Notes: generated from the letters alone by a model not told the origin. 64,000 nucleotides of DNA from Lachnospira hominis (ex Liu et al. 2021) (GCF_014287955.1 NZ_JACOPD010000006.1:1-64000); one strand, 5' to 3'. Positions 42,066 to 52,929 are shown, counted from the stretch's first letter. A program made the numbers and translations.

Positions 42066-45000
42066 ATGAAAAGAATTGCAAAAAGACGTCTCAGTTGTCT
42101 TTTGAGTGCCATACTGCTGCTTGTTATGAGCCTTGATATGAGTGCTTTTGCAGGGGTTTTTGAAAAGACAGCAAGAAAAATTGATGTCTGGGATTTCGGT
42201 GGTGTTGCTGAGAGTAACACTGAAATGTATCAGAATAATATCAGTGCATCAGACTGGGACAATTGCAGTGATGTTGGAACCAATGCGAAGTTTAATGCAG
42301 CAAGCATTAAGTTTGGCGATTTGACACTTATTACAACAAAAGGAGACAGATTGTATTCTACTTCATCAAAGAATTATGGTGCAAGTGGTTATGCAACTAC
42401 AAAGTATGCAGATGGTTATGCTGCAAATGGTATGTTTTATTCAAATGGTACCGGAGGAGAATCAAGAAGATGCTTTACAATTGATAATGTAAAAGCTGGA
42501 GACAAGATTGTTGTCTATATGGTATCAAGTAATGCAGCAACAAGTAATCTTATTTTTAAGTATCTTGGTGAGTCCGGAAAACAGCAGGATTCAAAAGAAT
42601 TTTCAAACACAGCAGGAAAGTATGAATTTATCGCAAAATACGACGGACAGTATAAAGTATATGCTGATTCTGTGGCAGGAAAACCTTGCTACAACAGAGT
42701 TGTAAGAATTCCGGGTGTAAATGTAAGCGGTACAATTGATTTAAATGGTGCTGATATTAAAGATTATAAAATAGTCTTTAAAGATGAAACTAATGATATT
42801 TCTTACGAAGCAGAAGTAAAAAATGGAAGCTTTAATGTAGTGCTTGCTGCAGGCTGTGATTATACAGCTGCATTGTCAGGAGTTACAGGATATGGATTTA
42901 CATCTGACACAAAAGTAATATCTACAAAGACAGATGATATTATATCAGGTAAGGATGGCGTTATATTAAAAGTCGAGGCAAAGTCTGTATACAAGTATAC
43001 AGGTAAGCTTACAGGATTTGATAAGAACTATGACATTTCAAAATTAAGCGTAAAACTTGAGGCAGATAAGAATACACTTGCAGATGATGTTACACTTAAT
43101 TTAAACAGCGATATGACATTTGAGGCAACTCTTGAACCTGATGTTGAGTATACAGCGGTTCTTTACGGAGTAAATGATTATGAAATCGTAAAGGGTGCGA
43201 CAATTCTTGACAACAAGGATGTAAGCAGTGACATTGAAGTTGCCTTAAAGAAAGTATACAAAGCAACAGGTAAGTTTAACGGACTTGATGATGCTTCAAA
43301 AGTAACGGCAATTAAGTTTGTTAATGTTGAAGATAAGTATGAATATACAGGAACTGTTAAGGACGGCGGTTATGAAGTTTCATTAAGAGACGGTTCATAT
43401 CAGGTTGTTACAACAGTTGCTGATTACAGAACTACAACCCATGTTGTTGTAAAAGGTTCTGATGTCAGCAAAGATATTTTATTTGTATCAACAAAGAAAG
43501 CAGACGCACTTACAAGAGTACCTGACATTTATGTAGGCTACGAGGATAAGGCAGAACTTAATTATAATACGGTGAAGGAAGCTGTTGCGGCAGCGGCTGC
43601 GATGAATCCTTCAAAAGAAGACGAAAGAGTAACAATTCATATCAAACCGGGTACATACAGAGAACAGGTTGTTGTTACAACACCTTATATCTCATTTGTA
43701 AACGATGAGAAGAATTCAGGTAAAGATGTCCTTCTTACATGGTATTACGGTATCGGATACGAATATTACAGCATTGATTCAACAGGTTTTTACAATGAAG
43801 AAAATGCTTATGACAAATATGAAAAAGCACAGGCTTCAAAATGGGGCTGCTCTGTATATGTAAAGAACAGTGCTACTGCATTCAGAGCCGACGGAATTAC
43901 ATTTGAGGCTTCATTCAACCGTTATATAACAGATGAAGAAATAGAAGACGGTGTAAATGCGGCAAATACAAAGCTTCCTCAGAGAACTTACGGACTTGAT
44001 GCAACATCAAAGGCTGCAACAGAGAGAGCTACAGCACTTGCTATTGAAGCTGATAAAACGGAATTTACAAACTGTGCATTTTTGGGAAGCCAGGATACAC
44101 TTTATACAGGAAATTCCGCAACAAACCTTTATTTCAAGAATTGCAGAATCGAAGGTAACACGGATTATATCTTCGGTGACGGCAATGCAGTATTTGATGG
44201 TTGTGAACTCAGATTTTTCGGTTACAGCACAGGTTCTGTAGGTGGTTATATCACAGCACACAAGCCGGGTACGGCAACACAGTATGGTTATCTTTTCAGA
44301 AATTGTACAATAACAGGAAACAGTGACCTTACAGTAAAAGCAGGTTATCTCGGAAGACCTTGGGGTGCAGATGCCCGTGTTACATTTATCAATACTAAGA
44401 TGACAGATAATCTTATTAATGATGCGGGATGGTATGAGATGGCTGTTAAGCCTGAGAAAGCTAATTTTGCAGAGTACAATACACGTCTTACAACTGGTGA
44501 AGCGGTTGATTTGTCAAAGAGAGCAGGAAAGGCATTAAGTGACAGCGATGCAGCTGCAATAAATGTTAAGTCATACTTTGGCAGCTGGACACCTGTATCA
44601 TATAAAGATGAGAATGGTACAGTGGAATTTAAGACAGTTCCTTTTGTTGTTGATAACGGCGACATCAATGCACCATATCCTGGACATACACTTACAGCAG
44701 GATATTCTCTCGGAGATGTTAATGATGCAAGTGACGCTTCTGTTATACGCTGGTACAGAGTTGACAAAGACGGCAATGAGACTCTTGTTAAGTCATCAAC
44801 AGCAAATGTAGACAAGACATATAAAATCACTAAAAACGATATAGGAAACTATATTAAAGTTGTTGTTGTTCCTGAGACATTGAGCGGAAACAAGGCAGCA
44901 GAAAAGTCTTATAAGGTTGAAGCTTTTGTAAGAGACGGATTTGAAGACCCTTCGGGAAGCACAGATATTGAACTCGGAGATGGTGTAAATATCTTCCTTG

Positions 45001-48000
45001 CAGGTGATTCTACAGTTAAAGATTATTCCGCAGCAGGTATGTATATGAGCGGAAAAGCACAGAGCGAAGGTGCGTGGGGTGAATTCTTACAGTCATTCTT
45101 TGACTCTTCAAAGGTTAAGGTACAGAATTATGCCAACGGCGGAAGAAGCAGCAGAAACTTTATAAACGAAGGTTCTCTTGACAAGATTAAACAGAATATC
45201 AAAGAGGGAGATTATCTCTTTATTCAGTTTGGTCATAATGATTGTGCAAACAAATCAGGTTACCTTGAGGATAGATATGTACCGCTCGGAACACCGGATG
45301 CAGATGGCGTATATCCAAGTACAGCAGGTACAAAGACAGCAACACCTTCATCACTTGTAAGCAAATATGGTGATACATTCTATTCTTATAACTGCGGTGG
45401 TACATACAAATGGTATTTACAGCAGTATATAGATGCAGCAAAGAGTGTCGGAGCAATTCCTGTTCTTGTTACACCGGTATCAAGACTTTACTATAATTCA
45501 GATGGTACAATTAAGCCGCATCATGATTCTACAGATAAGACAACAGGTACATATGTTTCATCAAATGATGCTTATGTTACTGCAGTTAAGCAGCTTGCAA
45601 GTGAGCAGAATGTTCTTCTTCTCGATGGTTTTGCAATTACAAAATCACTCTATGAGGAGACATATAAGAATGATTCATCTGCAAAGTCAGGTGTATCACA
45701 GCTTGCAACACAGATTATGGCAGCGGGAGATAAGACACACAGCAATAAGCTCGGTGGTTTTATCACAGCAGCATTATTTGCTTCAAAGCTTCAGGATATG
45801 AATTTATCAATATCAAAAGCAGTCAGCATGCCTGCAAAGACAGCGGGAATCAATCCTGACGGACAGCAGATTTTCAGTATTAACGGAAGCAGTGTATTTA
45901 CTGCATATGCAGCAGATGATAATGGTAAATATTCAGCACAGTCTGAATATTGGACTAATTACGGACAAGAACTTATTAAGGCAATCGGAACCAAGAAAGA
46001 TGAACTTAATAAGACACCAGACCCGGTACCGGACCCTACACCAACACCGGACCCTACACCAACACCGGACCCATCAGCAAAAGCTACAGTATGGGTTGTC
46101 GGAGATTCAACAGTTTCATCTTTCAGTGATAAGTATTATTATCCTAGATATGGCTGGGGTACACAGCTTTCTGCATATTTTGATGATACTCTTACAGTAA
46201 ATAATCTTGCATTGTCAGGAAGAAGTTCTAAGAGTTATACATCAGAACCACAGTATAAGACACTTATTGAGGGTATGCAAAGCGGCGATTATCTTCTTAT
46301 CGGTTTTGGACATAATGATGAGAAAGCAGAGGAGGCAAGATATACAAATCCTAACGGAGATTATAAGACAGCTGGTTCATTTGCCAATTCATTATATGAA
46401 AATTATATTAAGCCTGCACAGGATAAAGGTGTTACAGTTGTTGTATGTACTCCTATCGTAAGGAGAACAGCAACTAAAGACTGGGCAAATTCAAATCTTC
46501 ATATTACATCGGCAAGCGGTGCATTTGAAGGTGGAGATTATGCAAAATCAATTATTAATCTTGGAAAAGATACAGGAGTTGCAGTTGTAGATATGACATC
46601 ACTTACAAAGCAGCTCTATGATGAACTTGGACCTGATGAGACAGTTAATTTACACGCATGGACATCATCTAAGTCATCAAGTGTAGATAATACACATACA
46701 AATATATGGGGCGGAAGATATAATGCTTACCTCATAACAAAGACAATCAAGGAACTTGGCGTAAAGGGAATTTCTTCACACATTATTGATGCAGAAGCAC
46801 CTAAGAAAGAAGATGTATTAAAGAAGAATCCTGACTATAAGGAAGCAGAATATGTCGGTGTTGTAAAAGACAGTACAATATGGTCACCTGCTGGTGTATT
46901 TAAGGGAACTGTATTCGGCAATGTCGGCGGAGCTCCAAGTAAATCAAATCAGACACTTGAAATGAATGATAACAAATTCCATATTCAGGTAAAGAAGAAT
47001 AAAGGTAAAATAGGTGCATCAGCAGATGGTGTTGCAATGTTTTACTATAAAGTTCCTGTAAAGAGCAAATTTACAATTACAGCAAATGCAACTGTAAACA
47101 GCTTTGATTTAAATGACCAGGTATCATTTGGCCTTATGGCAAGAGATGATATGTATATTGATGAAAACCGTACAGATGTACTTGGCGATTACGTTGCGGC
47201 AGGACCGTTGAAGCTTGCAACAGCAGGCGGTGTATGGAACTGCTTTGCAAGAAAGAGCGGTGTTCTTACACAGGGTGGAACATGCAAGAGTGAAGTTAAG
47301 GCAGGACAGACATATGCGTTAAAGATTGAAAGCAATTCAGACGGATATGCATGCACATTCGGCGACGAAGACACAATAACAGGCGGATTTGACTTTATGC
47401 TTACAACAGTTGATTCTGAATATGTATATGTAGGTATGTTCGTTGCTAGAAATGCTGATGTAACATTCTCAGATGTAACACTTATTGTTGACGGTGAGGT
47501 TATTACGGGAAATGTTCCGACACCAGACCCAACACCGGATCCGACACCAGATCCAACACCGACGCCAGACCCTAAGCCGGAAAATCCGGGTTCTACGGTT
47601 GTTGATGATGTGATTGAAAAAACAGAAGGTGTTGACAAGGCTGTTGTAAAGGTTTCATCAGATGCAGTTAAAGTTACAGAGGAAGAAAAAGCACTTATTG
47701 AATCAGGAAAAGATTTACACATATCTGCTGAAATAAAGAATGCAAAAGACACAGTAACCAAAAAACAAAAAGAACTTATTGATTCTGAAGTAAAGAAATA
47801 TGCCGAAAACGGTATCACAGGACTTTATCTTGACATTAAGATGACAAAGAAAATCGGTGATGACTACAAGGCACCAGTGTCTGAATTAAGCACACCTGCA
47901 ACATTCAGTGTTAAGATTGCAGATGAACTTAAAAATACTGATTCTTCAAAGGAAAGAACATACAGTGTTGTAAGAATTCATGGAGAAAAAGCTGAAGTTA

Positions 48001-48314
48001 TAGACAGCACATTCGACGAGGCTTCATCAACACTTACATTCGCAACAGACAGATTTTCTGTATATGCTGTTGTTTATGAAGATAAGACAAAATCATTAGA
48101 AATTACTAAACCTGATAATGAAAATACAGATAACAATGTAGACAAACCTTCATCATCAGAGACAGTTACTCCTGATGACAGCCAGAATACAAATGCAGCA
48201 CCTGAAACAGGTGATTCATTTGGAAAAGATATTATGGCAGCATCATTTGCTATGATAATCTGTGCTATGGGAGCAGCATATGTTTTAATGACAAGGAAGA
48301 GAAGACAGTTTTAA
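42066..48314 (+). CDS. Giant wall-anchored pectin methylesterase with two SGNH esterase domains
   Basis: A 2082-residue secreted enzyme. The signal peptide covers 1-29. A beta-rich N-terminal region and three short repeats follow (to about 475). The CE8 pectin methylesterase domain (about 484-820) has GSQDTLY, DYIFGDGNAVFDGC and YLGRPWG, with the catalytic Asp pair and Arg. Two SGNH domains follow, with GDST (Ser982 and Ser1348), GRSS, GHND and a C-terminal DxxH; they resemble rhamnogalacturonan acetylesterases. Linkers are TPDP repeats. A jelly-roll-like domain (about 1595-1815) may bind carbohydrate. The end has APETGD, a hydrophobic helix and MTRKRRQF for sortase. The start follows AAGGAGG. 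It should remove methyl and acetyl groups from pectin at the cell surface. Confidence 0.93.
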   Translation: MKRIAKRRLSCLLSAILLLVMSLDMSAFAGVFEKTARKIDVWDFGGVAESNTEMYQNNISASDWDNCSDVGTNAKFNAASIKFGDLTLITTKGDRLYSTSSKNYGASGYATTKYADGYAANGMFYSNGTGGESRRCFTIDNVKAGDKIVVYMVSSNAATSNLIFKYLGESGKQQDSKEFSNTAGKYEFIAKYDGQYKVYADSVAGKPCYNRVVRIPGVNVSGTIDLNGADIKDYKIVFKDETNDISYEAEVKNGSFNVVLAAGCDYTAALSGVTGYGFTSDTKVISTKTDDIISGKDGVILKVEAKSVYKYTGKLTGFDKNYDISKLSVKLEADKNTLADDVTLNLNSDMTFEATLEPDVEYTAVLYGVNDYEIVKGATILDNKDVSSDIEVALKKVYKATGKFNGLDDASKVTAIKFVNVEDKYEYTGTVKDGGYEVSLRDGSYQVVTTVADYRTTTHVVVKGSDVSKDILFVSTKKADALTRVPDIYVGYEDKAELNYNTVKEAVAAAAAMNPSKEDERVTIHIKPGTYREQVVVTTPYISFVNDEKNSGKDVLLTWYYGIGYEYYSIDSTGFYNEENAYDKYEKAQASKWGCSVYVKNSATAFRADGITFEASFNRYITDEEIEDGVNAANTKLPQRTYGLDATSKAATERATALAIEADKTEFTNCAFLGSQDTLYTGNSATNLYFKNCRIEGNTDYIFGDGNAVFDGCELRFFGYSTGSVGGYITAHKPGTATQYGYLFRNCTITGNSDLTVKAGYLGRPWGADARVTFINTKMTDNLINDAGWYEMAVKPEKANFAEYNTRLTTGEAVDLSKRAGKALSDSDAAAINVKSYFGSWTPVSYKDENGTVEFKTVPFVVDNGDINAPYPGHTLTAGYSLGDVNDASDASVIRWYRVDKDGNETLVKSSTANVDKTYKITKNDIGNYIKVVVVPETLSGNKAAEKSYKVEAFVRDGFEDPSGSTDIELGDGVNIFLAGDSTVKDYSAAGMYMSGKAQSEGAWGEFLQSFFDSSKVKVQNYANGGRSSRNFINEGSLDKIKQNIKEGDYLFIQFGHNDCANKSGYLEDRYVPLGTPDADGVYPSTAGTKTATPSSLVSKYGDTFYSYNCGGTYKWYLQQYIDAAKSVGAIPVLVTPVSRLYYNSDGTIKPHHDSTDKTTGTYVSSNDAYVTAVKQLASEQNVLLLDGFAITKSLYEETYKNDSSAKSGVSQLATQIMAAGDKTHSNKLGGFITAALFASKLQDMNLSISKAVSMPAKTAGINPDGQQIFSINGSSVFTAYAADDNGKYSAQSEYWTNYGQELIKAIGTKKDELNKTPDPVPDPTPTPDPTPTPDPSAKATVWVVGDSTVSSFSDKYYYPRYGWGTQLSAYFDDTLTVNNLALSGRSSKSYTSEPQYKTLIEGMQSGDYLLIGFGHNDEKAEEARYTNPNGDYKTAGSFANSLYENYIKPAQDKGVTVVVCTPIVRRTATKDWANSNLHITSASGAFEGGDYAKSIINLGKDTGVAVVDMTSLTKQLYDELGPDETVNLHAWTSSKSSSVDNTHTNIWGGRYNAYLITKTIKELGVKGISSHIIDAEAPKKEDVLKKNPDYKEAEYVGVVKDSTIWSPAGVFKGTVFGNVGGAPSKSNQTLEMNDNKFHIQVKKNKGKIGASADGVAMFYYKVPVKSKFTITANATVNSFDLNDQVSFGLMARDDMYIDENRTDVLGDYVAAGPLKLATAGGVWNCFARKSGVLTQGGTCKSEVKAGQTYALKIESNSDGYACTFGDEDTITGGFDFMLTTVDSEYVYVGMFVARNADVTFSDVTLIVDGEVITGNVPTPDPTPDPTPDPTPTPDPKPENPGSTVVDDVIEKTEGVDKAVVKVSSDAVKVTEEEKALIESGKDLHISAEIKNAKDTVTKKQKELIDSEVKKYAENGITGLYLDIKMTKKIGDDYKAPVSELSTPATFSVKIADELKNTDSSKERTYSVVRIHGEKAEVIDSTFDEASSTLTFATDRFSVYAVVYEDKTKSLEITKPDNENTDNNVDKPSSSETVTPDDSQNTNAAPETGDSFGKDIMAASFAMIICAMGAAYVLMTRKRRQF

Positions 48315-48352
48315 TCAGCTATTCCTAATAATTTTAATACATGTTTAAGGCC

Positions 48353-48400
48353 GGGGCTGCACTTTAACGATTGAAAGTCGTTAAGGTGCAGCCCCCTTGC
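48353..48400 (+). terminator. Terminator after the pectin esterase gene
   Basis: GGGGCTGCAC plus TTAACGA pair with TCGTTAA plus GTGCAGCCCC, one of the strongest stems in the window. The U-run is poor (CTTGCTTTG). Confidence 0.75.
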
Positions 48401-48510
48401 TTTGCATAATGAGATAAATTGTCGAAACACGTAATTTAAAGTTTAGTAATATACTACCAGATTTGACAAATTATGCATGTATACAGTCCTATAATATGTC
48501 CTGTCAGGAG

Positions 48511-49434
48511 GTGATAAAAAGGAAAGTAATTTATCTTGATGAATTTTTCGTAATCAATTTTATTATGGATTTTATAGTGCTTTGTATAACAAAAAAAATC
48601 TGTAAATTTGCTGCTACATATTTACAGATATTATTATCTGCCACTTTTGGGGCATTATGGTCTGTAATTGTGTTGATTGTACCGGAAAATATCAAAGGAG
48701 CGGTTAATATATGTACATATATTTTAATCAGTGCATTAATGATTAGAATATGTGCCGGAAAATGTAATTTTAAAGAATTAATAAGAGGTACTGCAATTCT
48801 TTTTGGAGTGACATTCTGCATGGCAGGAAGTATATACATGATTTATTACTATACATATGCTGGTTACTGGATTCGCATGAATCTTCTTAGTGACACAGAG
48901 CTGCTTATGTTTACAGCGTTATCGGTTGTAATTGTGGGGATGATTATAAAACAGATAATGGTGCGTATTGTATATGGTGAAAGTGAATGTCTTGTTAAAA
49001 TAATATTTAATGACAAATGTTTTGATTTAAAGGGATATATAGATACGGGAAATGTACTAAAAGACCCATATTTCAAAAAGAGTGTATCAATAGTGGATTT
49101 GGAGTCGCTGAATTTTGGTGGTGACAGTATCAGACAGTTAATTCTAGATGATATAGAGCTTAATACAAAAGTGAAATACCATATGATTCCCTACAATTCG
49201 CTGGGATGTGAGAGCGGAATGTTAGAGGTTATTACAGTGGACAGCATGTACATATACACAAAGAAAAAAGTCTATGCACAAAAAAATGCATTGATTGGGC
49301 TTAGCACAGTAAAATTATCATCGGATAATGAATTTGATGTACTTGTAAATATAGGAGCTGTGCAGGCAGAAAATTGTATAAAGAAATTAAAATTTGGAGG
49401 TTGTTATGGTTTTAAAAGTTGCGGTAGAAGATAG
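48511..49434 (+). CDS. spoIIGA: Sigma-E processing peptidase SpoIIGA
   Basis: The membrane aspartic protease that activates pro-sigma-E in the mother cell during sporulation. About five membrane segments fill the first 150 residues; the protease half has the catalytic motif GYIDTGN. The next gene is sigE, the standard pair. Homologues begin just before KVIYLDEFF, so a start near 48511 (GTG) is expected; the good ribosome site AGGAGG (48505-48510) directly touches this GTG, and ATGs at 48463 and 48496 have no site. The end overlaps sigE by 29 bases. Length is 307 residues, as in Bacillus. Confidence 0.88.
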   Translation: MIKRKVIYLDEFFVINFIMDFIVLCITKKICKFAATYLQILLSATFGALWSVIVLIVPENIKGAVNICTYILISALMIRICAGKCNFKELIRGTAILFGVTFCMAGSIYMIYYYTYAGYWIRMNLLSDTELLMFTALSVVIVGMIIKQIMVRIVYGESECLVKIIFNDKCFDLKGYIDTGNVLKDPYFKKSVSIVDLESLNFGGDSIRQLILDDIELNTKVKYHMIPYNSLGCESGMLEVITVDSMYIYTKKKVYAQKNALIGLSTVKLSSDNEFDVLVNIGAVQAENCIKKLKFGGCYGFKSCGRR

Positions 49435-50146
49435 ATTTCAATTTAAGGTTGTGCCAAATTTCAGAAATTTTTGTCTGTTAAAACAGTCGGATGTGCATTA
49501 TATAGGTGGTACGGATGTCCTGCCGGCACCTCTGGCAGCAGATGAGGAGGCGGATGCAATTTCAAAACTTGGCACTCAGGACGAAAAAGGTGCAAAGTCA
49601 CAGCTGATTGAGCATAATCTGAGACTTGTTGTATACATAGCAAAAAAATTTGACAATACGGGAGTGGGAGTAGAGGATTTAATTTCAATAGGTACGATTG
49701 GTCTTATAAAGGCGATTAATTCATATAATCCGGAAAAAAATATTAAGCTTGCAACATATGCTTCAAGATGTATAGAAAATGAAATATTGATGTATCTTAG
49801 AAGAAATAATAAAACAAAGGCAGAAGTTTCAATTGATGAACCTCTCAATGTTGACTGGGATGGGAATGAACTTTTACTGTCGGATATTCTTGGAACAGAT
49901 GAAGATATTATATATAAAGATTTGGAAGATGAGGCTGAGAGAAAAATTCTTAGTAAAGCGATAGAAAAACTTTCAGACAGGGAACGCATGATAGTAGATT
50001 TAAGATATGGATTAAGTGCTTCGGACGGAATGGAAAAGACCCAGAAAGAGGTGGCAGATATGCTTGGCATATCTCAGTCATATATTTCAAGGCTTGAAAA
50101 AAAGATTATAAAGCGTCTGAAAAAAGAAATGATAAAAAATTCGTGA
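49406..50146 (+). CDS. sigE: Sporulation sigma factor sigma-E (pro-form)
   Basis: A 246-residue sigma-70 family factor nearly co-linear with Bacillus sigma-E. The first about 30 residues form the pro-sequence cut by SpoIIGA. Then region 2 ([46 protein letters not shown] in parts) and region 4 ([20 protein letters not shown]) are complete. The start at 49406 lies behind TTGGAGG. It directs early mother-cell genes. The intact pair suggests the sporulation regulon exists, though sporulation ability cannot be judged from this window. Confidence 0.95.
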   Translation: MVLKVAVEDRFQFKVVPNFRNFCLLKQSDVHYIGGTDVLPAPLAADEEADAISKLGTQDEKGAKSQLIEHNLRLVVYIAKKFDNTGVGVEDLISIGTIGLIKAINSYNPEKNIKLATYASRCIENEILMYLRRNNKTKAEVSIDEPLNVDWDGNELLLSDILGTDEDIIYKDLEDEAERKILSKAIEKLSDRERMIVDLRYGLSASDGMEKTQKEVADMLGISQSYISRLEKKIIKRLKKEMIKNS

Positions 50147-50156
50147 AAATAAAAAG

Positions 50157-50193
50157 AAAATGCATGACCGTTATCAGGGTTGTGCATTTTTTC
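50157..50193 (+). terminator. Terminator after sigE
   Basis: ATGCA(T)GACC pairs with GGGTTGTGCAT with mismatches, preceded by an A-run and followed by TTTTTTCTG. Confidence 0.75.
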
Positions 50194-50285
50194 TGTTCAT
50201 TTTTCTTGTAAAAAAGCTTGACAATTCGGCGTTACTTAGAGAAAATAAAAAGTGTATGCGTAAATGACGCAGGAATGGATGTAAA

Positions 50286-51101
50286 ATGGGTAAAAAGACG
50301 CTTAACAGAAATAAGAAAGAGAATCCACCCAAAAGATGGGACAAGATTATCGGTGCAGTTACATTACTGACAATCGTGATATTTGGATTTATTATATATA
50401 ATGATTATAACGGAAGTTCATCAAAGACTGCAAGTGTAAATGCTGAAAAAAATACAGTTAAACAGACAGAGTCTGAAAAGGTAACAAAAGCTGAGACTGA
50501 TACAAAAAAGAATTCCAACAGGACGCAGGTTCAGGGAAATCCGACAGTCTGTATTGATGCAGCTCATGGCGGAAGCAGTACGGGAGGAGCGTCCGGTAAT
50601 TATACAGAAAAGGCAATAACATTGTCAGTAGCATTAAAAGTGAAGGAATATCTTGAGGAGAGCGGAGTTAATGTTGTTATGACAAGAACTTCTGATAAAG
50701 ATGTTACTAATGAACAGCGTGTAAAAACATGTAACGATTCCAAAGCATCTGCGATGGTTTCAATCCACATGAATTCAGCTGATAAGACAGTTACTGCAAA
50801 AGGGGCAGAGTGCTGGGTTCATACTAAAAAACCGGCAGATTCGCAAAAACTTGCAGAGGATGTATTAAAACAGTTAAAGTCAGAGGCAGGATTTAATGAC
50901 AGAGGTGTCAAGTACGGAACTGTTGCTGACAATCAGGAAAATTATTATATTAATTCACATAGCTCATGTGCAAGCATGGTACTTCAGCTTGGTTTTATAA
51001 CTGACAGCACAGATGTAAAGCTTGTGACAGATAAGCTTGATACTACGGCAACGGCAATAGCAGACGGCATAGTGGAATATCTTAACGGAAAAGCACACTA
51101 G
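50286..51101 (+). CDS. N-acetylmuramoyl-L-alanine amidase-like protein
   Basis: A 271-residue membrane-anchored protein: basic N-terminus, one hydrophobic segment (about 20-40), a Lys/Thr/Ser linker, then an Amidase_3 fold. Zinc ligands are seen as DAAHGG, YTEKAI and SIHMNSA. The second acidic residue, normally Glu in a xVExGFxSN motif, is Gln234 in LQLGFIT. In the family this Glu is catalytic, so activity is doubtful and the protein may bind rather than cut wall. It lies 21 bp before lepA. Confidence 0.88.
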   Translation: MGKKTLNRNKKENPPKRWDKIIGAVTLLTIVIFGFIIYNDYNGSSSKTASVNAEKNTVKQTESEKVTKAETDTKKNSNRTQVQGNPTVCIDAAHGGSSTGGASGNYTEKAITLSVALKVKEYLEESGVNVVMTRTSDKDVTNEQRVKTCNDSKASAMVSIHMNSADKTVTAKGAECWVHTKKPADSQKLAEDVLKQLKSEAGFNDRGVKYGTVADNQENYYINSHSSCASMVLQLGFITDSTDVKLVTDKLDTTATAIADGIVEYLNGKAH

Positions 51102-51123
51102 CATGTAAGAATGGAGGATAACT

Positions 51124-52929
51124 TTGAATCAGGAAAATATCAGAAATTTTTGTATAATAGCACATATTGATCATGGCAAATCAACACTTGCTGACAGAAT
51201 AATTGAAAAGACAGGTCTCCTTACAAGCAGGGAAATGCAGGAACAGGTGCTTGATAATATGGATCTTGAAAGAGAAAGAGGAATTACAATCAAGGCCCAG
51301 ACTGTAAGAACTGTATATAAAGCAGAGGATGGACAGGAGTATATTTTTAATCTTATTGATACTCCGGGCCATGTTGATTTTAATTATGAAGTTTCAAGAG
51401 CACTTGCAGCGTGTGACGGTGCTATACTCGTTGTAGATGCCGCACAGGGAATAGAAGCACAGACACTTGCAAATGTATATCTTGCACTTGACCATGACCT
51501 TGATGTATTTCCTGTTATTAATAAAATTGACCTTCCGAGTGCAGAACCACAGCGTGTAATTGATGAAATTGAGGATGTTATAGGAATTGAAGCACAGGAT
51601 GCACCACAGATTTCAGCAAAGAATGGTATCAACATTGAAGCCGTTCTTGAACAGATTGTAAAGAAAATTCCGGCACCAAAAGGTGATGCGAAAGCTCCGC
51701 TTGCAGCACTTATATTTGACTCGATTTATGATGCTTACAAAGGCGTTATTGTATTCTGCCGTATAAAAGAGGGTACTGTTAAAAAAGGTACAAAGATAAG
51801 AATGATGGCAACAGGTGCTGTAGAGGAAGTCGTTGAAGTTGGATATTTCGGTGCAGGACAGTTTATACCTTGTGATGAACTTTCGGCCGGAATGGTTGGA
51901 TATATAACAGCAAGCATTAAAAATGTATCTGATACACGCGTTGGTGATACTATAACAGATGATGAAAGACCATGCAGCGAACCACTTCCAGGTTACAAGA
52001 AAGTTAATCCTATGGTTTATTGTGGACTTTATCCGGCTGATGGTGCAAAGTATCAGGACTTGAGAGATGCACTTGAAAAATTACAGTTAAATGATGCGTC
52101 GCTTCAGTTTGAACCTGAGACATCAATAGCTCTTGGATTCGGTTTCAGATGTGGGTTCTTAGGACTTCTTCATCTTGAAATTATTCAGGAGAGACTTGAA
52201 AGAGAATACAATCTTGACCTTGTAACAACGGCACCGGGCGTTATTTACAAAGTTCATAAGACTAATGGTGAAGTTATTGACCTTACAAATCCGTCAAACA
52301 TGCCTGACCCGTCAGAGATTGACTATATGGAAGAACCTATGGTAAGTGCAGAGATTATGGTTACTACTGAATTTGTCGGTTCTATCATGAAACTTTGTCA
52401 GGAAAGGCGAGGCGTGTATAACGGAATGGAATATATTGAACAGACAAGAGCGTTGTTAAAATATGACCTTCCGCTTAATGAGATAATTTATGATTTCTTT
52501 GATGCTTTAAAATCACGTTCGAGAGGATATGCTTCATTTGATTATGAGATGAAAGGTTATGAAAAATCTAATCTTTGCAAACTTGATATTCTTATTAACA
52601 AAGAAGAAGTCGATGCACTTTCATTTATTGTATTTGCGGGAAGTGCCGAGGAACGTGGCCGTAAGATGTGTGAAAAACTCAAAGGAGAGATTCCCAGACA
52701 GCAGTTTGAGATTCCTATTCAGGCAGCAATCGGAAGCAGGGTAATTGCCAGAGAGACAGTAAAGGCATTAAGAAAAGATGTTCTTGCAAAATGTTATGGC
52801 GGTGATATTTCGCGTAAAAAGAAACTTCTTGAAAAACAGAAGGAAGGAAAGAAGCGTATGCGTCAGATAGGAAATGTTGAGATTCCTCAGAAGGCGTTCA
52901 TGAGCGTATTAAAATTAGATGAAGAATAG
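51124..52929 (+). CDS. lepA: Elongation factor 4 (LepA)
   Basis: A 601-residue translational GTPase that remodels ribosomes and assists initiation. G1 is AHIDHGKST (12-20), the switch has [13 protein letters not shown]3 DTPGHVDF, G4 NKIDLPSA. The C-terminal LepA domain is complete ([13 protein letters not shown]). The start is TTG 51124, after GGAGG. It overlaps hemW by 11 bases, an order (lepA-hemW) widely conserved in Firmicutes. Confidence 0.97.
   Translation: MNQENIRNFCIIAHIDHGKSTLADRIIEKTGLLTSREMQEQVLDNMDLERERGITIKAQTVRTVYKAEDGQEYIFNLIDTPGHVDFNYEVSRALAACDGAILVVDAAQGIEAQTLANVYLALDHDLDVFPVINKIDLPSAEPQRVIDEIEDVIGIEAQDAPQISAKNGINIEAVLEQIVKKIPAPKGDAKAPLAALIFDSIYDAYKGVIVFCRIKEGTVKKGTKIRMMATGAVEEVVEVGYFGAGQFIPCDELSAGMVGYITASIKNVSDTRVGDTITDDERPCSEPLPGYKKVNPMVYCGLYPADGAKYQDLRDALEKLQLNDASLQFEPETSIALGFGFRCGFLGLLHLEIIQERLEREYNLDLVTTAPGVIYKVHKTNGEVIDLTNPSNMPDPSEIDYMEEPMVSAEIMVTTEFVGSIMKLCQERRGVYNGMEYIEQTRALLKYDLPLNEIIYDFFDALKSRSRGYASFDYEMKGYEKSNLCKLDILINKEEVDALSFIVFAGSAEERGRKMCEKLKGEIPRQQFEIPIQAAIGSRVIARETVKALRKDVLAKCYGGDISRKKKLLEKQKEGKKRMRQIGNVEIPQKAFMSVLKLDEE

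Noticed and set aside
42079..42110. Riboswitch ahead of the pectin esterase
   Set aside because: The leader before the gene is too short for a known aptamer; only the terminator-like hairpin is present.
46015..46076. CCGGACCCTACACCAACA-type DNA repeats as a mobile or regulatory repeat
   Set aside because: They encode the flexible TPDP linker between domains of the pectin esterase, like the second set at 47515-47580.
45178..46461. Alternative-frame ORFs in the pectin esterase gene
   Set aside because: The Gln/Met/His/Leu-rich compositions are a frame effect of the repetitive coding sequence; no start sites support them.
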